This document shows, in pieces, positions 29,551 through 38,951 of a DNA stretch of 61,000 nt. The stretch's first letter is position 1, and every line of letters starts with the position of its first letter. The notes beneath the pieces were generated by a model. It was not told the DNA's origin. It did no database searches and saw only the letters and a list, made by a program, of their open reading frames with translations. Made by a program: the position numbers and the translations under genes. Source of the stretch: Bacteroidales bacterium (GTDB taxonomy: Bacteria; Bacteroidota; Bacteroidia; Bacteroidales; PUMT01); NCBI GenBank assembly GCA_007132225.1, contig SLPB01000061.1:1-61000 (forward strand), given 5' to 3'.

Positions 29551-29577
29551 CCAGGATATTAGTTCCCGGGTGATCCC
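29525..29577. terminator. Large imperfect hairpin spanning both 3' ends of the convergent ATL and cysQ genes
   Basis: gggatc(29525-29530)...gggaact(29537-29543) pairs with agttccc(29561-29567)...gatccc(29572-29577). Confidence 0.55.
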
Positions 29578-30524
29578 TTTTTAAGAGGAAAAGGGATCAT
29601 ATCCTTTATATTCTCCAGTAGCTCTCTATTCCTGAAACCGACAAACCAGGGATTAAGATTATCTTTTTTATTATAGATAAGCTGCTGCCCGGTATTGGCA
29701 GCCTGAACAACCCCTCCCCCGGCAGCAAGCACTATTGCATGTCCTGCAGCAGTATCCCATTCCCAAATATTTGTAAACCTGGGATATATATCAGCTTCAC
29801 CCTCGGCAAGCATACACAGTTTAATGGAGCTGCCGGTGGTAACAATCCTGGTATCATGGTATCTTTTACTGAATTCATTAATAAAGCGGCGGGTCCGTTC
29901 ATCCGGGAAAGACCGGCTGGCCACTATTCCGTAACCCTTTTTGCTGGTGAAGGGAAGCTGAATGCCATTTTCAAGCCAATTTATATCAGAGGGCACATTT
30001 ACCCAGAACCTGTTATCCGTTCCGGGGCCCTGTTTGCCGGTTAAAATATTGTTAACAGCATCGCCAAAAGAGCCATAAGCTAAATTGTTCAAGGCAGAAG
30101 CGTTATTAAAACGCCATGAGCCGAAATTTTTAATTCCGGCATACAAAATATCCCTGACCGGCACATACACCACCCCGGACCAGGGCTGCTGATCAGCTAT
30201 AAGAGCTATATTAACGGTAAATTCGCCGGTGCCATCAATAAATTCCCTTGTCCCATCCAGGGGGTCAACAAGCCAGAAACGTTTCCATGATTTCCTTTTC
30301 CTGTAGGATACAGACCGTCCCTCTTCGCTTAAAACCGGCAGTCCGGTATCCTCAAGCAGGGAGGTTATTACTTTATCAGCCCTGATATCTGCAGTGGTAA
30401 CAGGAGATTCATCGGCCTTGGCATCAATATTATAATCGTTACTCCTGCCGATATCCATAATTTCCAGGCCTGCCTTTAGCGCAGCAAGGATGGAAATATT
30501 AAGCAATTTCCCGTAGTCATCCAT
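29559..30524 (-). CDS. cysQ: 3'(2'),5'-bisphosphate nucleotidase, CysQ-like inositol monophosphatase family
   Basis: ADESPVTTADIRADKVI, PVLSEEG, FWLVDPLDGTREFIDGTGEFTVNIALI, WEWDTAAGHAIVLAAGG. Confidence 0.92.
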   Translation of the reverse strand: MDDYGKLLNISILAALKAGLEIMDIGRSNDYNIDAKADESPVTTADIRADKVITSLLEDTGLPVLSEEGRSVSYRKRKSWKRFWLVDPLDGTREFIDGTGEFTVNIALIADQQPWSGVVYVPVRDILYAGIKNFGSWRFNNASALNNLAYGSFGDAVNNILTGKQGPGTDNRFWVNVPSDINWLENGIQLPFTSKKGYGIVASRSFPDERTRRFINEFSKRYHDTRIVTTGSSIKLCMLAEGEADIYPRFTNIWEWDTAAGHAIVLAAGGGVVQAANTGQQLIYNKKDNLNPWFVGFRNRELLENIKDMIPFPLKKGSPGN

Positions 30525-30617
30525 CTTATAAAATTAATCCTGCCTGTTATGCCGGGAACATCCGGATATTTTATCATATTTACAGGCAGGAAATAGCATT
30601 GGCCGGATGAATTAAAC

Positions 30618-31664
30618 TCAGTTAATTATGGGGGTAAGCAACATATTTCGGAATGATACCGGCCCATGGTCCCCCTGCAGGAAAATCGGGCCGGGAGCAA
30701 ATACATCTGACTGAATGGCACCCCCGGTAGGTCCGTACACAGGCTGATTGTCGATGATAGTAATGTTGTTAAGAACAACTGTCACATGCCTGTCAACCAA
30801 TGTGATATCCATCGACTGCCATTCGCCGGCGGGCTTTTCCGCGGCAACCAGGGGAGATATACGGCTGTAAAGACCTCCCATATGATGGCTGCTGGGTTCC
30901 ATACCATATGAATCCAGAATCTGAATTTCGTACATGCCCCTCAGATAGACTCCCGAGTTACTGCCTTCTGGAACATTGACCTCAAGTGTGAGATTGAAAT
31001 CCTCAAACTCATCTGTTGTCCGCAAGTTTCCGTATCTGATACGGGGTTCCCCGGGAACCTGCATTGCATCATTAAGCAGAATGCCATCAACGGCCTTCCA
31101 TCCGTTTACACGGTCATCCCCGATTAGTTCCCAGCCTGTGAGATCAACTCCATTAAACAGCTCAACAGGCTCACCGAGCTCAAGAGCAGAAAGATCAGGT
31201 GCAGGAGGAACATCAGGCAGTTTTACACCCTGGAAAAAGGATGAATCAATTCCAATGCCACCGGCCCGCGGCACCATGAAGTAACCAGTGATACTTTCCC
31301 CGTCTGCTCTGGCCTCTATCCAGCTGGTAACTGTATGAACCCTTGGTGTATCATCAGTTGCTGTGTCCCTTCTCCGGTTTGAGGTGCGGGTAACATGCAA
31401 AACACCCTCCTCTGTAAGAAAAATGTGTGCAACAGGAGATACGCTGCCTCCCCTCCAAAGCAGGTCAGCATCAAGGTAACTATCTTCCTGGCGCACATCA
31501 AGCCATCCAACACCACTGCCATCGATATCAAAGCTCCAGTGGCCGGTAAATTTGCTAATATCGGCATTACTCTGAGGGTCATCATTTCCGGCAGTCTGAT
31601 CCTGGCAGGAAATAAACGGCATAAAAACAGCAATCACTAACAAACTGAAAAAAATTGTTCTCAT
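30618..31664 (-). CDS. DUF1080 (3-keto-disaccharide hydrolase-like) lipoprotein
   Basis: Lipobox PFISC; LFNGVDLTGWELIGDDRVNGWKAVDGILLND, FEDFNLTLEVNVPEGSNSGVYLRGMYEIQILDSYG, HMGGLYSRISPLVAAEKPAGEWQSMDITLVDRHVTVVLNNI. Confidence 0.93.
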   Translation of the reverse strand: MRTIFFSLLVIAVFMPFISCQDQTAGNDDPQSNADISKFTGHWSFDIDGSGVGWLDVRQEDSYLDADLLWRGGSVSPVAHIFLTEEGVLHVTRTSNRRRDTATDDTPRVHTVTSWIEARADGESITGYFMVPRAGGIGIDSSFFQGVKLPDVPPAPDLSALELGEPVELFNGVDLTGWELIGDDRVNGWKAVDGILLNDAMQVPGEPRIRYGNLRTTDEFEDFNLTLEVNVPEGSNSGVYLRGMYEIQILDSYGMEPSSHHMGGLYSRISPLVAAEKPAGEWQSMDITLVDRHVTVVLNNITIIDNQPVYGPTGGAIQSDVFAPGPIFLQGDHGPVSFRNMLLTPIIN

Positions 31665-31838
31665 AATATATTCGGGATTAGGTTATAAAATTTCTGAAAA
31701 ATTCTGCTCTATCATAGAAATATCCGTTGTGATAACAGGGAAATATAATTCAAATATAAGGATTCTTTACAAATAGAAGTCCGCATTTATCTTTCCATAT
31801 TTGCAAATCTTTATCCGCAATCCTTATGATAAAAAGTC

Positions 31839-33185
31839 TTATGATGATGGAGCCCTGCCTGGAACGGGTGCTACAGGCTCAATCTCTACAGGTCCCATCC
31901 TGTATTCTTCAGGCCCAAGCCTTAAATTTGAGCTCATAATACTTTCAAGGGTAATATCCTCCCCGGTGTATGCTGATTCTCTCCCCATAATGCATGTCAG
32001 TGTTGAGGATGCAAGAGTATCAGCTTCATTAACAGGGTTATCGGTGCGGATGGCGGTCACAAGATTTATCATTTCCTGATCATAGGGAGACACTGGCACC
32101 CTGTCCATTGGCAGGCCGTCTTCATCCGTTGGATATTCATACTCCCATAATATATTACCCTCATAATCCATTATCCGGTTTTGGCAATTTGTATATCCCC
32201 TGGTTCCGTAAATTACCTGAGATACATTGTTGGTGCACCCGTCAATTTCACGGCACATTCCATGATAACTCTTCTGATCGTCAAATACATAATCCACACT
32301 GAAGAAATCGTACATGTTGCCAGAAGGCCTGTGATGCCGTCCTCCCATTCCGGTTGCCCGTATGGGGTATTTTTCAAAGAACCAGTTTAAAATATCAATC
32401 TGATGAATAAGCAGATTAACAATTGAATCGCCTGTGAGCCAGGCCCAGTTTGGCCGGTTCCTTATCATGGCCTCCATGTCGCTCCACCCTTCCTGTCTTC
32501 TGATGACAGGTGGTGCACCCCTGTTATAATAACAATTGGCTGATATGAGGTCTCCTATGGCCCCGTTTTTTATCTTGCTGAAAGTTTTGACATAATCGTG
32601 CTGATGCCGGTATTGGGTGCCTGCAACAACACACAGCCTGGCTGATTCAGCCATTTTACCTGTTGCCATTACTGATCTGGCACCGACAGGGTCAACACCG
32701 GCAGGCTTTTCAATAAAGGCATGTTTTCTTGCCTGTATAGCTGCTTCGAAGTGCCTGGGCCTGAAATGTGAAGGGGCAGCTTCAAGGATTATATCAATAT
32801 CGGAATCTATTACCTGCTTGTATGCATCAAATCCCAAAAAACAATTTTGATCGGGGATATCGACATTATGGCTTTTTTTCAGAGATTCCCTGCAATTGTC
32901 AAGACGATCCTGGAAAACATCTGCAAGTGCTGTTACCTGCAGATTGGGCCCTGAATTGAGAAAGTTAATTGCCGCCCCGGTACCTCTGCCCCCGCATCCT
33001 ATTAATCCCGCTTTTAAGGGTGGGCCGTCAGGTGCCTTTATAGGAAAATCAGGCGCTTCATAACGTTCACCTGATGGTGTACAGGCAGTAAAAAAAGATT
33101 TTGACAAGACGGCACCTATTAATCCAAGGGAAAAAGCATCCCCGATAAATTTTCTCCTACCCGGTGATTTAGCTTTATCATCCAT
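31839..33185 (-). CDS. Gfo/Idh/MocA-family oxidoreductase with Tat-lipoprotein-type signal
   Basis: GRRKFIGDAFSLGLIGAVLSKSFFTACTPSG signal; LKAGLIGCGGRGTGAAINFL nucleotide-binding motif; AFIEKPAGVDPVGARSVMATG. Confidence 0.95.
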   Translation of the reverse strand: MDDKAKSPGRRKFIGDAFSLGLIGAVLSKSFFTACTPSGERYEAPDFPIKAPDGPPLKAGLIGCGGRGTGAAINFLNSGPNLQVTALADVFQDRLDNCRESLKKSHNVDIPDQNCFLGFDAYKQVIDSDIDIILEAAPSHFRPRHFEAAIQARKHAFIEKPAGVDPVGARSVMATGKMAESARLCVVAGTQYRHQHDYVKTFSKIKNGAIGDLISANCYYNRGAPPVIRRQEGWSDMEAMIRNRPNWAWLTGDSIVNLLIHQIDILNWFFEKYPIRATGMGGRHHRPSGNMYDFFSVDYVFDDQKSYHGMCREIDGCTNNVSQVIYGTRGYTNCQNRIMDYEGNILWEYEYPTDEDGLPMDRVPVSPYDQEMINLVTAIRTDNPVNEADTLASSTLTCIMGRESAYTGEDITLESIMSSNLRLGPEEYRMGPVEIEPVAPVPGRAPSS

Positions 33186-33712
33186 AACAGTTTATTTAAT
33201 ATTGATTAATTAATAGATTTTTTTGATCCCTATCAAAATTAAAAAAATAATAGGAGAACTTTCACCCGGTTTAATGGCATTTAATAGCAGTTAAATATTT
33301 TCTCTTTTGTCATTAAAATATTGAATAAACTATTGTTTTCAAATTTAAATTCAGATATTTACTAAGGCATGGTATTCATATTCAGTATTTCACTCTCATG
33401 GAACCCGCATGTTTATTCATGCTATTTTGTTTGCCGAAGGCTGATGCGGGATTCATATTATTACATACCTGTTTTTTCCCTTTTCTAAACAGTTCATTGT
33501 CATGCATTTTTTCTGGTCATGAACCGACTATGTTTTATCTTCAATTATTTATTATTTATATTTGTAGCCAGATTAAATTTAGTTTAAATACTAATAGCTG
33601 GAATTTAATTGTGAAGATTCTTAAAACCGGGAGTATTATAAAATAAATTTATATATGTCAATTCTTTAGCTGGTTTTAATACTATAAAATATATCTTAAA
33701 ATAAGTTTAATT

Positions 33713-33958
33713 ATGGAAAATAGTGTGAAGGAAGAATTACTGGTAAGAGTTAATGAATCCCTTGAAAAGGTAAGACCCTATTTGCAGGCCGACGGGGGTG
33801 ATATTGAAATTGTCGAACTAACTGATGACAATGTGTTAAGGGTCAAATTAACCGGAGCATGTCATGGCTGTCCCTTTAGCATGCAAACACTTAAGGCTGG
33901 TGTGGAGCAGGCTGTTAAAAGCGATGTGCCTGAAATTAAGGAGGTTGTATCAGATTAG
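33713..33958 (+). CDS. NifU-like (NFU) C-terminal domain Fe-S scaffold protein
   Basis: RVNESLEKVRPYLQADGGDIEIVELTDDNVLRVKLTGACHGCPFSMQTLKAGVEQAVK; CxxC. Confidence 0.96.
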   Translation: MENSVKEELLVRVNESLEKVRPYLQADGGDIEIVELTDDNVLRVKLTGACHGCPFSMQTLKAGVEQAVKSDVPEIKEVVSD

Positions 33959-34121
33959 CTTTCTTTTTTTTCCACTGCAACAAAATATGTTAAGAATTTT
34001 GCAGTTATTGTATTAAATTCATTAAAGCTCTCTGCCTGATTTGTTACTTATAAAATGAACTGATCTCAGTTGGAGGATCTATATTGATTGCTGAAGTATA
34101 AACCTTCAAATAACTGCAAAT

Positions 34122-36779
34122 ATGTGTGTAAGGCTGAAGATATTCTCTCTTTTCTCCCTTTTTCTGCTCATTACCTCATGCTCCACACAGAAGAACAATC
34201 TTTTCACCAGAACATATTTTCAGGTCACTTCCCGGTATAACACATTTTTCAACGGCAGGGAGAGTTTCAGGACTGGCGTGCAAAGGTTAGAAAATCAGTT
34301 TAGTTATGATTATAACAGAATACTGCCGGTTTTTCTGTATACCGATCCTGATATTGCCAGATCAATCGCCCCGGAGATGGACAGAGCTATTGAAAAGTCT
34401 TCCAAAATCATTACAAACAAATCCATTACAGTAAAGCCTAAAGAGGGTGGAGGATTGTTTGGAAGAGGAGACGGGGATTTCCATAAACAGAACGAATATA
34501 ACCGGTGGGTAAGAGAAAGCTATCTTCTTGCCGGTAAGGCTCATTTTTACAAACATGATTATATTCCTGCTGCCCAGGCCTTTCTTTTTATAATCCGGGA
34601 ATACCACATGAACCCCATCAGGCATGAGGCAAAGATTTGGCTGGCAAGAACATACAATGAAAGAGGGAGGTATAACGAGGCCAGATTACTTTTTGAGGAA
34701 ATGCTCAATGACCCTGAATTCAATTCTGACCTTAGGGTTGAACTATATTCTACCATAGCCGATTACCATCTTAAGCAGGATCAGCTGAAAGAGGCTTCGG
34801 TAAACCTGGAAAAGGCTCTTGAAAATACAAGGCGAAAAGAGAGGCGCATACGATATACCTATATTCTTGGCCAGTTGTATGAACGATCCGGCAATTATCA
34901 TAAAGCTTCCGAATATTACGGCCGCGTAGTCAGTATGAACCCTCCATATGAAATGGCTTTCAATGCACGGATTAGTCAGACAGGAGTTTTCCAGGAAGGT
35001 GAAGGGAATGTAACAAATATGATAAATGATCTTGAAAGTATGCTGAAAGATGATAAGAACCGTGACTATCAGGATCAGATTTATTATGCACTTGGAAATA
35101 TCTATCTGCGCAATAACGATGAGGCAAATGCACTCAGGTATTATGCCATGTCGGCAGCAGCGGCCGGACCGGCATCTTCTCAGAAAGCTGTTTCTTATCT
35201 TGCTCTTGCTGATATTTATTTCCAATACCCTGACTATATTACAGCTCAGGCATATTACGATTCTGCAGTAACCAATATGGGACAGGAGTTTCCTGATCAG
35301 AGGGCTATCCGGGAGAAAAGCATTATTCTCAGAGAGCTGGTAAGTAATATAAGTCTTTATGAATTAGAGGACAGCCTGCAATTTCTCGCACAAATGAACG
35401 AAGCCGGGCGCAATAGTAAAATAGACGATATTATAGCACGGGCAAAGCAGGAGGAAGCAGATGCCCTCGAGCAGGAACGGATTACTCAGCAAACCCCGCA
35501 ATACCAGGCGGCACGGATATCTCAGGCTGCCCGCCGGCAGGCGGAGCGTTCCGGTGGGGGCAACTGGTATTTTTATAACCAGTCCGCTGTTAATTTTGGT
35601 CAGAATGAATTTGAATCACTATGGGGCAACCGTCAACTGGAAGATAACTGGAGACGGTCGAACAGGCAGGTCATTTCTACTGATGAGTTTGCCTTGACCG
35701 ATGCAGAAGATTTAATTGACGGTACGGAGGATGAAGAAATTACAGACACAGAAAGCCGGGATTATTATTTGAGAAACATACCCCTCACCGAAGAAGATTT
35801 GCAAGCTTCACACAGAAGGATACAGGATGCGCTGTTCAATATGGGAGTTATATACAGGGACGATTTTCAGGATTATGAACGATCCATTGAGGCCTATGAA
35901 TTACTCGTCAGTCGTTATCCGGAGGGGATATATACCCTGTCAGCATATTATGACCTTTATTCAGTTCATCTTCTTAATAATGATCAACGTGGAGCAGAGT
36001 TTTACAAAAACCTTATAGTTTCCCGATATCCCGGTTCTTCTTACTCCGCCATGCTTACCAATCCTGATTATTTTAAAGAGCATAAGCAGAAAATGCTGGA
36101 AGCAGAACTTTATTATGAGAATACATTTAATCTTTTCCGGGAACATAAATATGCGGAGGTAGAAGAGAGGGCTGTTTACGCTTCAGCAACATGGCCGGAA
36201 AGTGATCTTATTCCCAGGTTCGAGTATCTCCGGACACTCTCTTATGGTTCACGCGGAAACATTCCCCTTTTCAGGGAGAAGCTGGAGAATTATATAAACA
36301 CCTATCCTGAAACAGAAATGGCTGAAAATGCAATCCAGTTTGTTGCTTATCTTGAAGAGGACTACCCTGAAACAATAAGTAAGAGCGGTCTTCCTGTTAT
36401 AAGTGATATATACAAACCCGACCAGATAGGGGAGCATTATTTTGTAGTAGTTGTTGATAACATTCAGGATATGATAAACAGAATGGTTTTCAATATTGTA
36501 AATTTCAATGTGGACCAGTATGCCAGGCTAAATCTTAACATAAGCAGTATAGGGTTCAGCTCCAATTATCAGCTTTTAAGGGTGGATGGATTAACTGATA
36601 TACCTGCAGCACTTGATTATATGAACCGGTTTTCAGGTTCAAATCAGATTTTTTCAGAAACCGGAAGCGGTGACTTCCCTATGTTTATAATATCCCCTGA
36701 AAACTATAATTTGTTTATGCAGGATAAAAACATCCCTTCCTATCTGAATTTTTTTAATGATGAATATCTTAACCGGTAG
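34122..36779 (+). CDS. porW: TPR lipoprotein, PorW/SprE-like type IX secretion component
   Basis: Lipobox LLITSCSTQ; NNLFTRTYFQVTSRYNTFFNGRESFRTGVQRLE; many TPR-like repeats; lies directly upstream of porX. Confidence 0.75.
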   Translation: MCVRLKIFSLFSLFLLITSCSTQKNNLFTRTYFQVTSRYNTFFNGRESFRTGVQRLENQFSYDYNRILPVFLYTDPDIARSIAPEMDRAIEKSSKIITNKSITVKPKEGGGLFGRGDGDFHKQNEYNRWVRESYLLAGKAHFYKHDYIPAAQAFLFIIREYHMNPIRHEAKIWLARTYNERGRYNEARLLFEEMLNDPEFNSDLRVELYSTIADYHLKQDQLKEASVNLEKALENTRRKERRIRYTYILGQLYERSGNYHKASEYYGRVVSMNPPYEMAFNARISQTGVFQEGEGNVTNMINDLESMLKDDKNRDYQDQIYYALGNIYLRNNDEANALRYYAMSAAAAGPASSQKAVSYLALADIYFQYPDYITAQAYYDSAVTNMGQEFPDQRAIREKSIILRELVSNISLYELEDSLQFLAQMNEAGRNSKIDDIIARAKQEEADALEQERITQQTPQYQAARISQAARRQAERSGGGNWYFYNQSAVNFGQNEFESLWGNRQLEDNWRRSNRQVISTDEFALTDAEDLIDGTEDEEITDTESRDYYLRNIPLTEEDLQASHRRIQDALFNMGVIYRDDFQDYERSIEAYELLVSRYPEGIYTLSAYYDLYSVHLLNNDQRGAEFYKNLIVSRYPGSSYSAMLTNPDYFKEHKQKMLEAELYYENTFNLFREHKYAEVEERAVYASATWPESDLIPRFEYLRTLSYGSRGNIPLFREKLENYINTYPETEMAENAIQFVAYLEEDYPETISKSGLPVISDIYKPDQIGEHYFVVVVDNIQDMINRMVFNIVNFNVDQYARLNLNISSIGFSSNYQLLRVDGLTDIPAALDYMNRFSGSNQIFSETGSGDFPMFIISPENYNLFMQDKNIPSYLNFFNDEYLNR

Positions 36780-36867
36780 TTGCCGTGTCTGAGGCTTTAT
36801 AAGGTTGCTGCACAGATTATTAGTCATTAATCAGATAGGTTGTCATTATCACAAATTAATTACGCCA

Positions 36868-38424
36868 ATGAAGCAAATAACGATATTGTGGGCTGATGAT
36901 GAAATAGATCTTCTCAAACCGAATATTATCTTTCTTGAGTCAAAAGGATATAAAGTTCTGACCTCAACAAACGGGCAGGATGCCATTGAGCTGGTGCAGT
37001 CACATAGACCTGACCTGGTTTTTCTTGATGAATACATGCCGGGTTTAAGCGGATTGGAGACCCTGGAAATAATAAAAAGCTCTTTTCCTTCACTTCCGGT
37101 GGTTATGATTACCAAAAGTGAAGAGGAGGATATAATGGAAGAAGCAATTGGTTCAAAAATTTCCGATTACCTTATTAAACCGGTGCACCCAAAACAAATA
37201 CTGCTGTCTATAAAGAAGAATATTGATACCCGCCGGCTTGTAACTCAAAAAATTACCTCTTCCTACCAGGTTGAGTTTGGGAATTTAACCATGGCAATAA
37301 ATACTGCCGCCTCTTTTGAGGACTGGGTGGATGTATACAGGAGGCTGGTTTATTGGGATATGGAGCTGGAAAACTCGGTAGATACCGGAATGAACGAGGT
37401 AATAGCCCAGCAGAAGCATGAGGCAAATAATGAATTTGCAAAATTTATTAAATCAAATTATTCTGACTGGTTTAAGGATAACCCGGACAGGCCCCTTCTT
37501 TCTCATAATATTTTACCACAAAGAATATTTCCTCTTCTCAAACAATCGGAGAAGGTTGTTTTCATAATGATTGACAATCTTAGATATGACCAGTTAAAGT
37601 CTATTCTTCCCGATATAAGGGAGTATTACCAGGTTGAAAGGGAAGAGCTTTACTGCAGCATTTTGCCAACTGTAACCCAGTTTGCCAGGAATGCAGTTTT
37701 CGGTGGGTTGATGCCACAGGATATTGAGAAACTTTATCCGCAGCTATGGAGCGATGAGGATGATGAAGGCAGTAAAAACCTGAATGAAAAAGAGCTGCTT
37801 GTTAAGCAGCTTAAAAGGACGGGAAATGATCCAAATATCTTTTATGAGAAGGTGGTTAACAGAAAAAGCGGGAAGAAACTCTCAGAGAATATTTCATCGG
37901 TCATTAATAATACTTTAACTGTCCTTGTTTATAATTTTGTTGACATGCTTTCCCATGCCCGTACTGAAATGGATGTAATAAAGGAGCTTGCCAGCGATGA
38001 TGCAGCTTACCGGTCCCTGACCCGTTCATGGTTCCGCCATTCATACCTGCTGGATTTGTTAAAAGAACTCTCTGATAAAGACGTAAAAGTAGTTATTACT
38101 TCAGATCATGGATCGGTAAAGGTGGATAATCCCATTAAAGTTATAGGCGACCGGCATACTACAACCAATTTACGATATAAGCAGGGTAAGAATCTTAATT
38201 ATAATCCCAGGCAGGTATTTGAAATACAAATTCCCTCGAGTATACATCTTCCGAGAACAAATGTTAGTTCCACCTACATTTTTGCTACTGGCGGTGATTT
38301 CTTTGTCTATCCAAATAATTATAACTATTATGCCAATTATTACAACAATACATTTCAGCATGGAGGAGTATCCCTGGAGGAGATGCTGGTGCCCTGTATT
38401 TTTCTTGAACCTCTGAAGAGATGA
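36868..38424 (+). CDS. porX: PorX-like response regulator with PglZ/alkaline-phosphatase-superfamily effector domain
   Basis: Receiver: LWADDEIDLLKPN...LVFLDEYMPGLSG...MITKSEE...DYLIKPV. PglZ: VVFIMIDNLRYDQL, PTVTQFARNAVFGG, VVITSDHGSVKV. Start at second Met of ORF 36805. Confidence 0.92.
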   Translation: MKQITILWADDEIDLLKPNIIFLESKGYKVLTSTNGQDAIELVQSHRPDLVFLDEYMPGLSGLETLEIIKSSFPSLPVVMITKSEEEDIMEEAIGSKISDYLIKPVHPKQILLSIKKNIDTRRLVTQKITSSYQVEFGNLTMAINTAASFEDWVDVYRRLVYWDMELENSVDTGMNEVIAQQKHEANNEFAKFIKSNYSDWFKDNPDRPLLSHNILPQRIFPLLKQSEKVVFIMIDNLRYDQLKSILPDIREYYQVEREELYCSILPTVTQFARNAVFGGLMPQDIEKLYPQLWSDEDDEGSKNLNEKELLVKQLKRTGNDPNIFYEKVVNRKSGKKLSENISSVINNTLTVLVYNFVDMLSHARTEMDVIKELASDDAAYRSLTRSWFRHSYLLDLLKELSDKDVKVVITSDHGSVKVDNPIKVIGDRHTTTNLRYKQGKNLNYNPRQVFEIQIPSSIHLPRTNVSSTYIFATGGDFFVYPNNYNYYANYYNNTFQHGGVSLEEMLVPCIFLEPLKR

Positions 38425-38846
38425 GTGAGAATATGATCCGGAGCTTTGACCTGGGTAATATAGATGATATTGCCTGCGAGCTGCTCAATATGTTTCCAGA
38501 TGCAGGCATATTTGCATTTTATGGTGAAATGGGTGCAGGAAAAACCACCTTTATCAAAGCTTTATGCCGCTGCCTGGGAGTTGAGCAGATTGTAACAAGT
38601 CCCACTTTTGCCATTGTAAATGAATATAAGGATAAGCAGGGTAGAAAAAGTTATTTTCACTTTGATTTTTACAGGATAGAAAAAGTTGAAGAAGCTCTTG
38701 ATATGGGTTACGAAGATTATTTTTACAGCGATAATCTTTGTTTTATAGAATGGCCCGGGAAGATCGATGAACTTTTACCTGAAGGTACCGTAAGGCTCAT
38801 GATTGATATAGTGGATGAGGAAAAGCGTCGGCTGCGACTGCTTTAG
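38421..38846 (+). CDS. tsaE: tRNA threonylcarbamoyladenosine biosynthesis ATPase TsaE
   Basis: FAFYGEMGAGKTTFIKALCRCLGVEQIVTSPTFAIVNEY, HFDFYRIEKVEEALDMGYEDYF, FIEWPGKI. ATGA overlap with porX. Confidence 0.95.
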   Translation: MSENMIRSFDLGNIDDIACELLNMFPDAGIFAFYGEMGAGKTTFIKALCRCLGVEQIVTSPTFAIVNEYKDKQGRKSYFHFDFYRIEKVEEALDMGYEDYFYSDNLCFIEWPGKIDELLPEGTVRLMIDIVDEEKRRLRLL

Positions 38847-38951
38847 GCTGCTTTTTTCCAGATATTAATAAAGGATAGCGAAATATTTGAACATCTTTCT
38901 CTTTTTCCTTAACTTGCTGTTTGTTTTTTAGAATTTATTAATAAACTGTAA

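Noticed and set aside
33398-33646. ORF of 82 aa in the 527-bp gap before nfu
   Set aside because: No motif or ribosome-binding evidence; Phe/Leu/Ile-rich translation typical of AT-rich noncoding DNA.
36868-38424. PglZ domain as part of a BREX or other phage-defence system
   Set aside because: The PglZ-like domain is fused to a receiver domain and sits next to a PorW/SprE-like gene, which fits PorX of type IX secretion; no brxC, pglX or brxL genes nearby.
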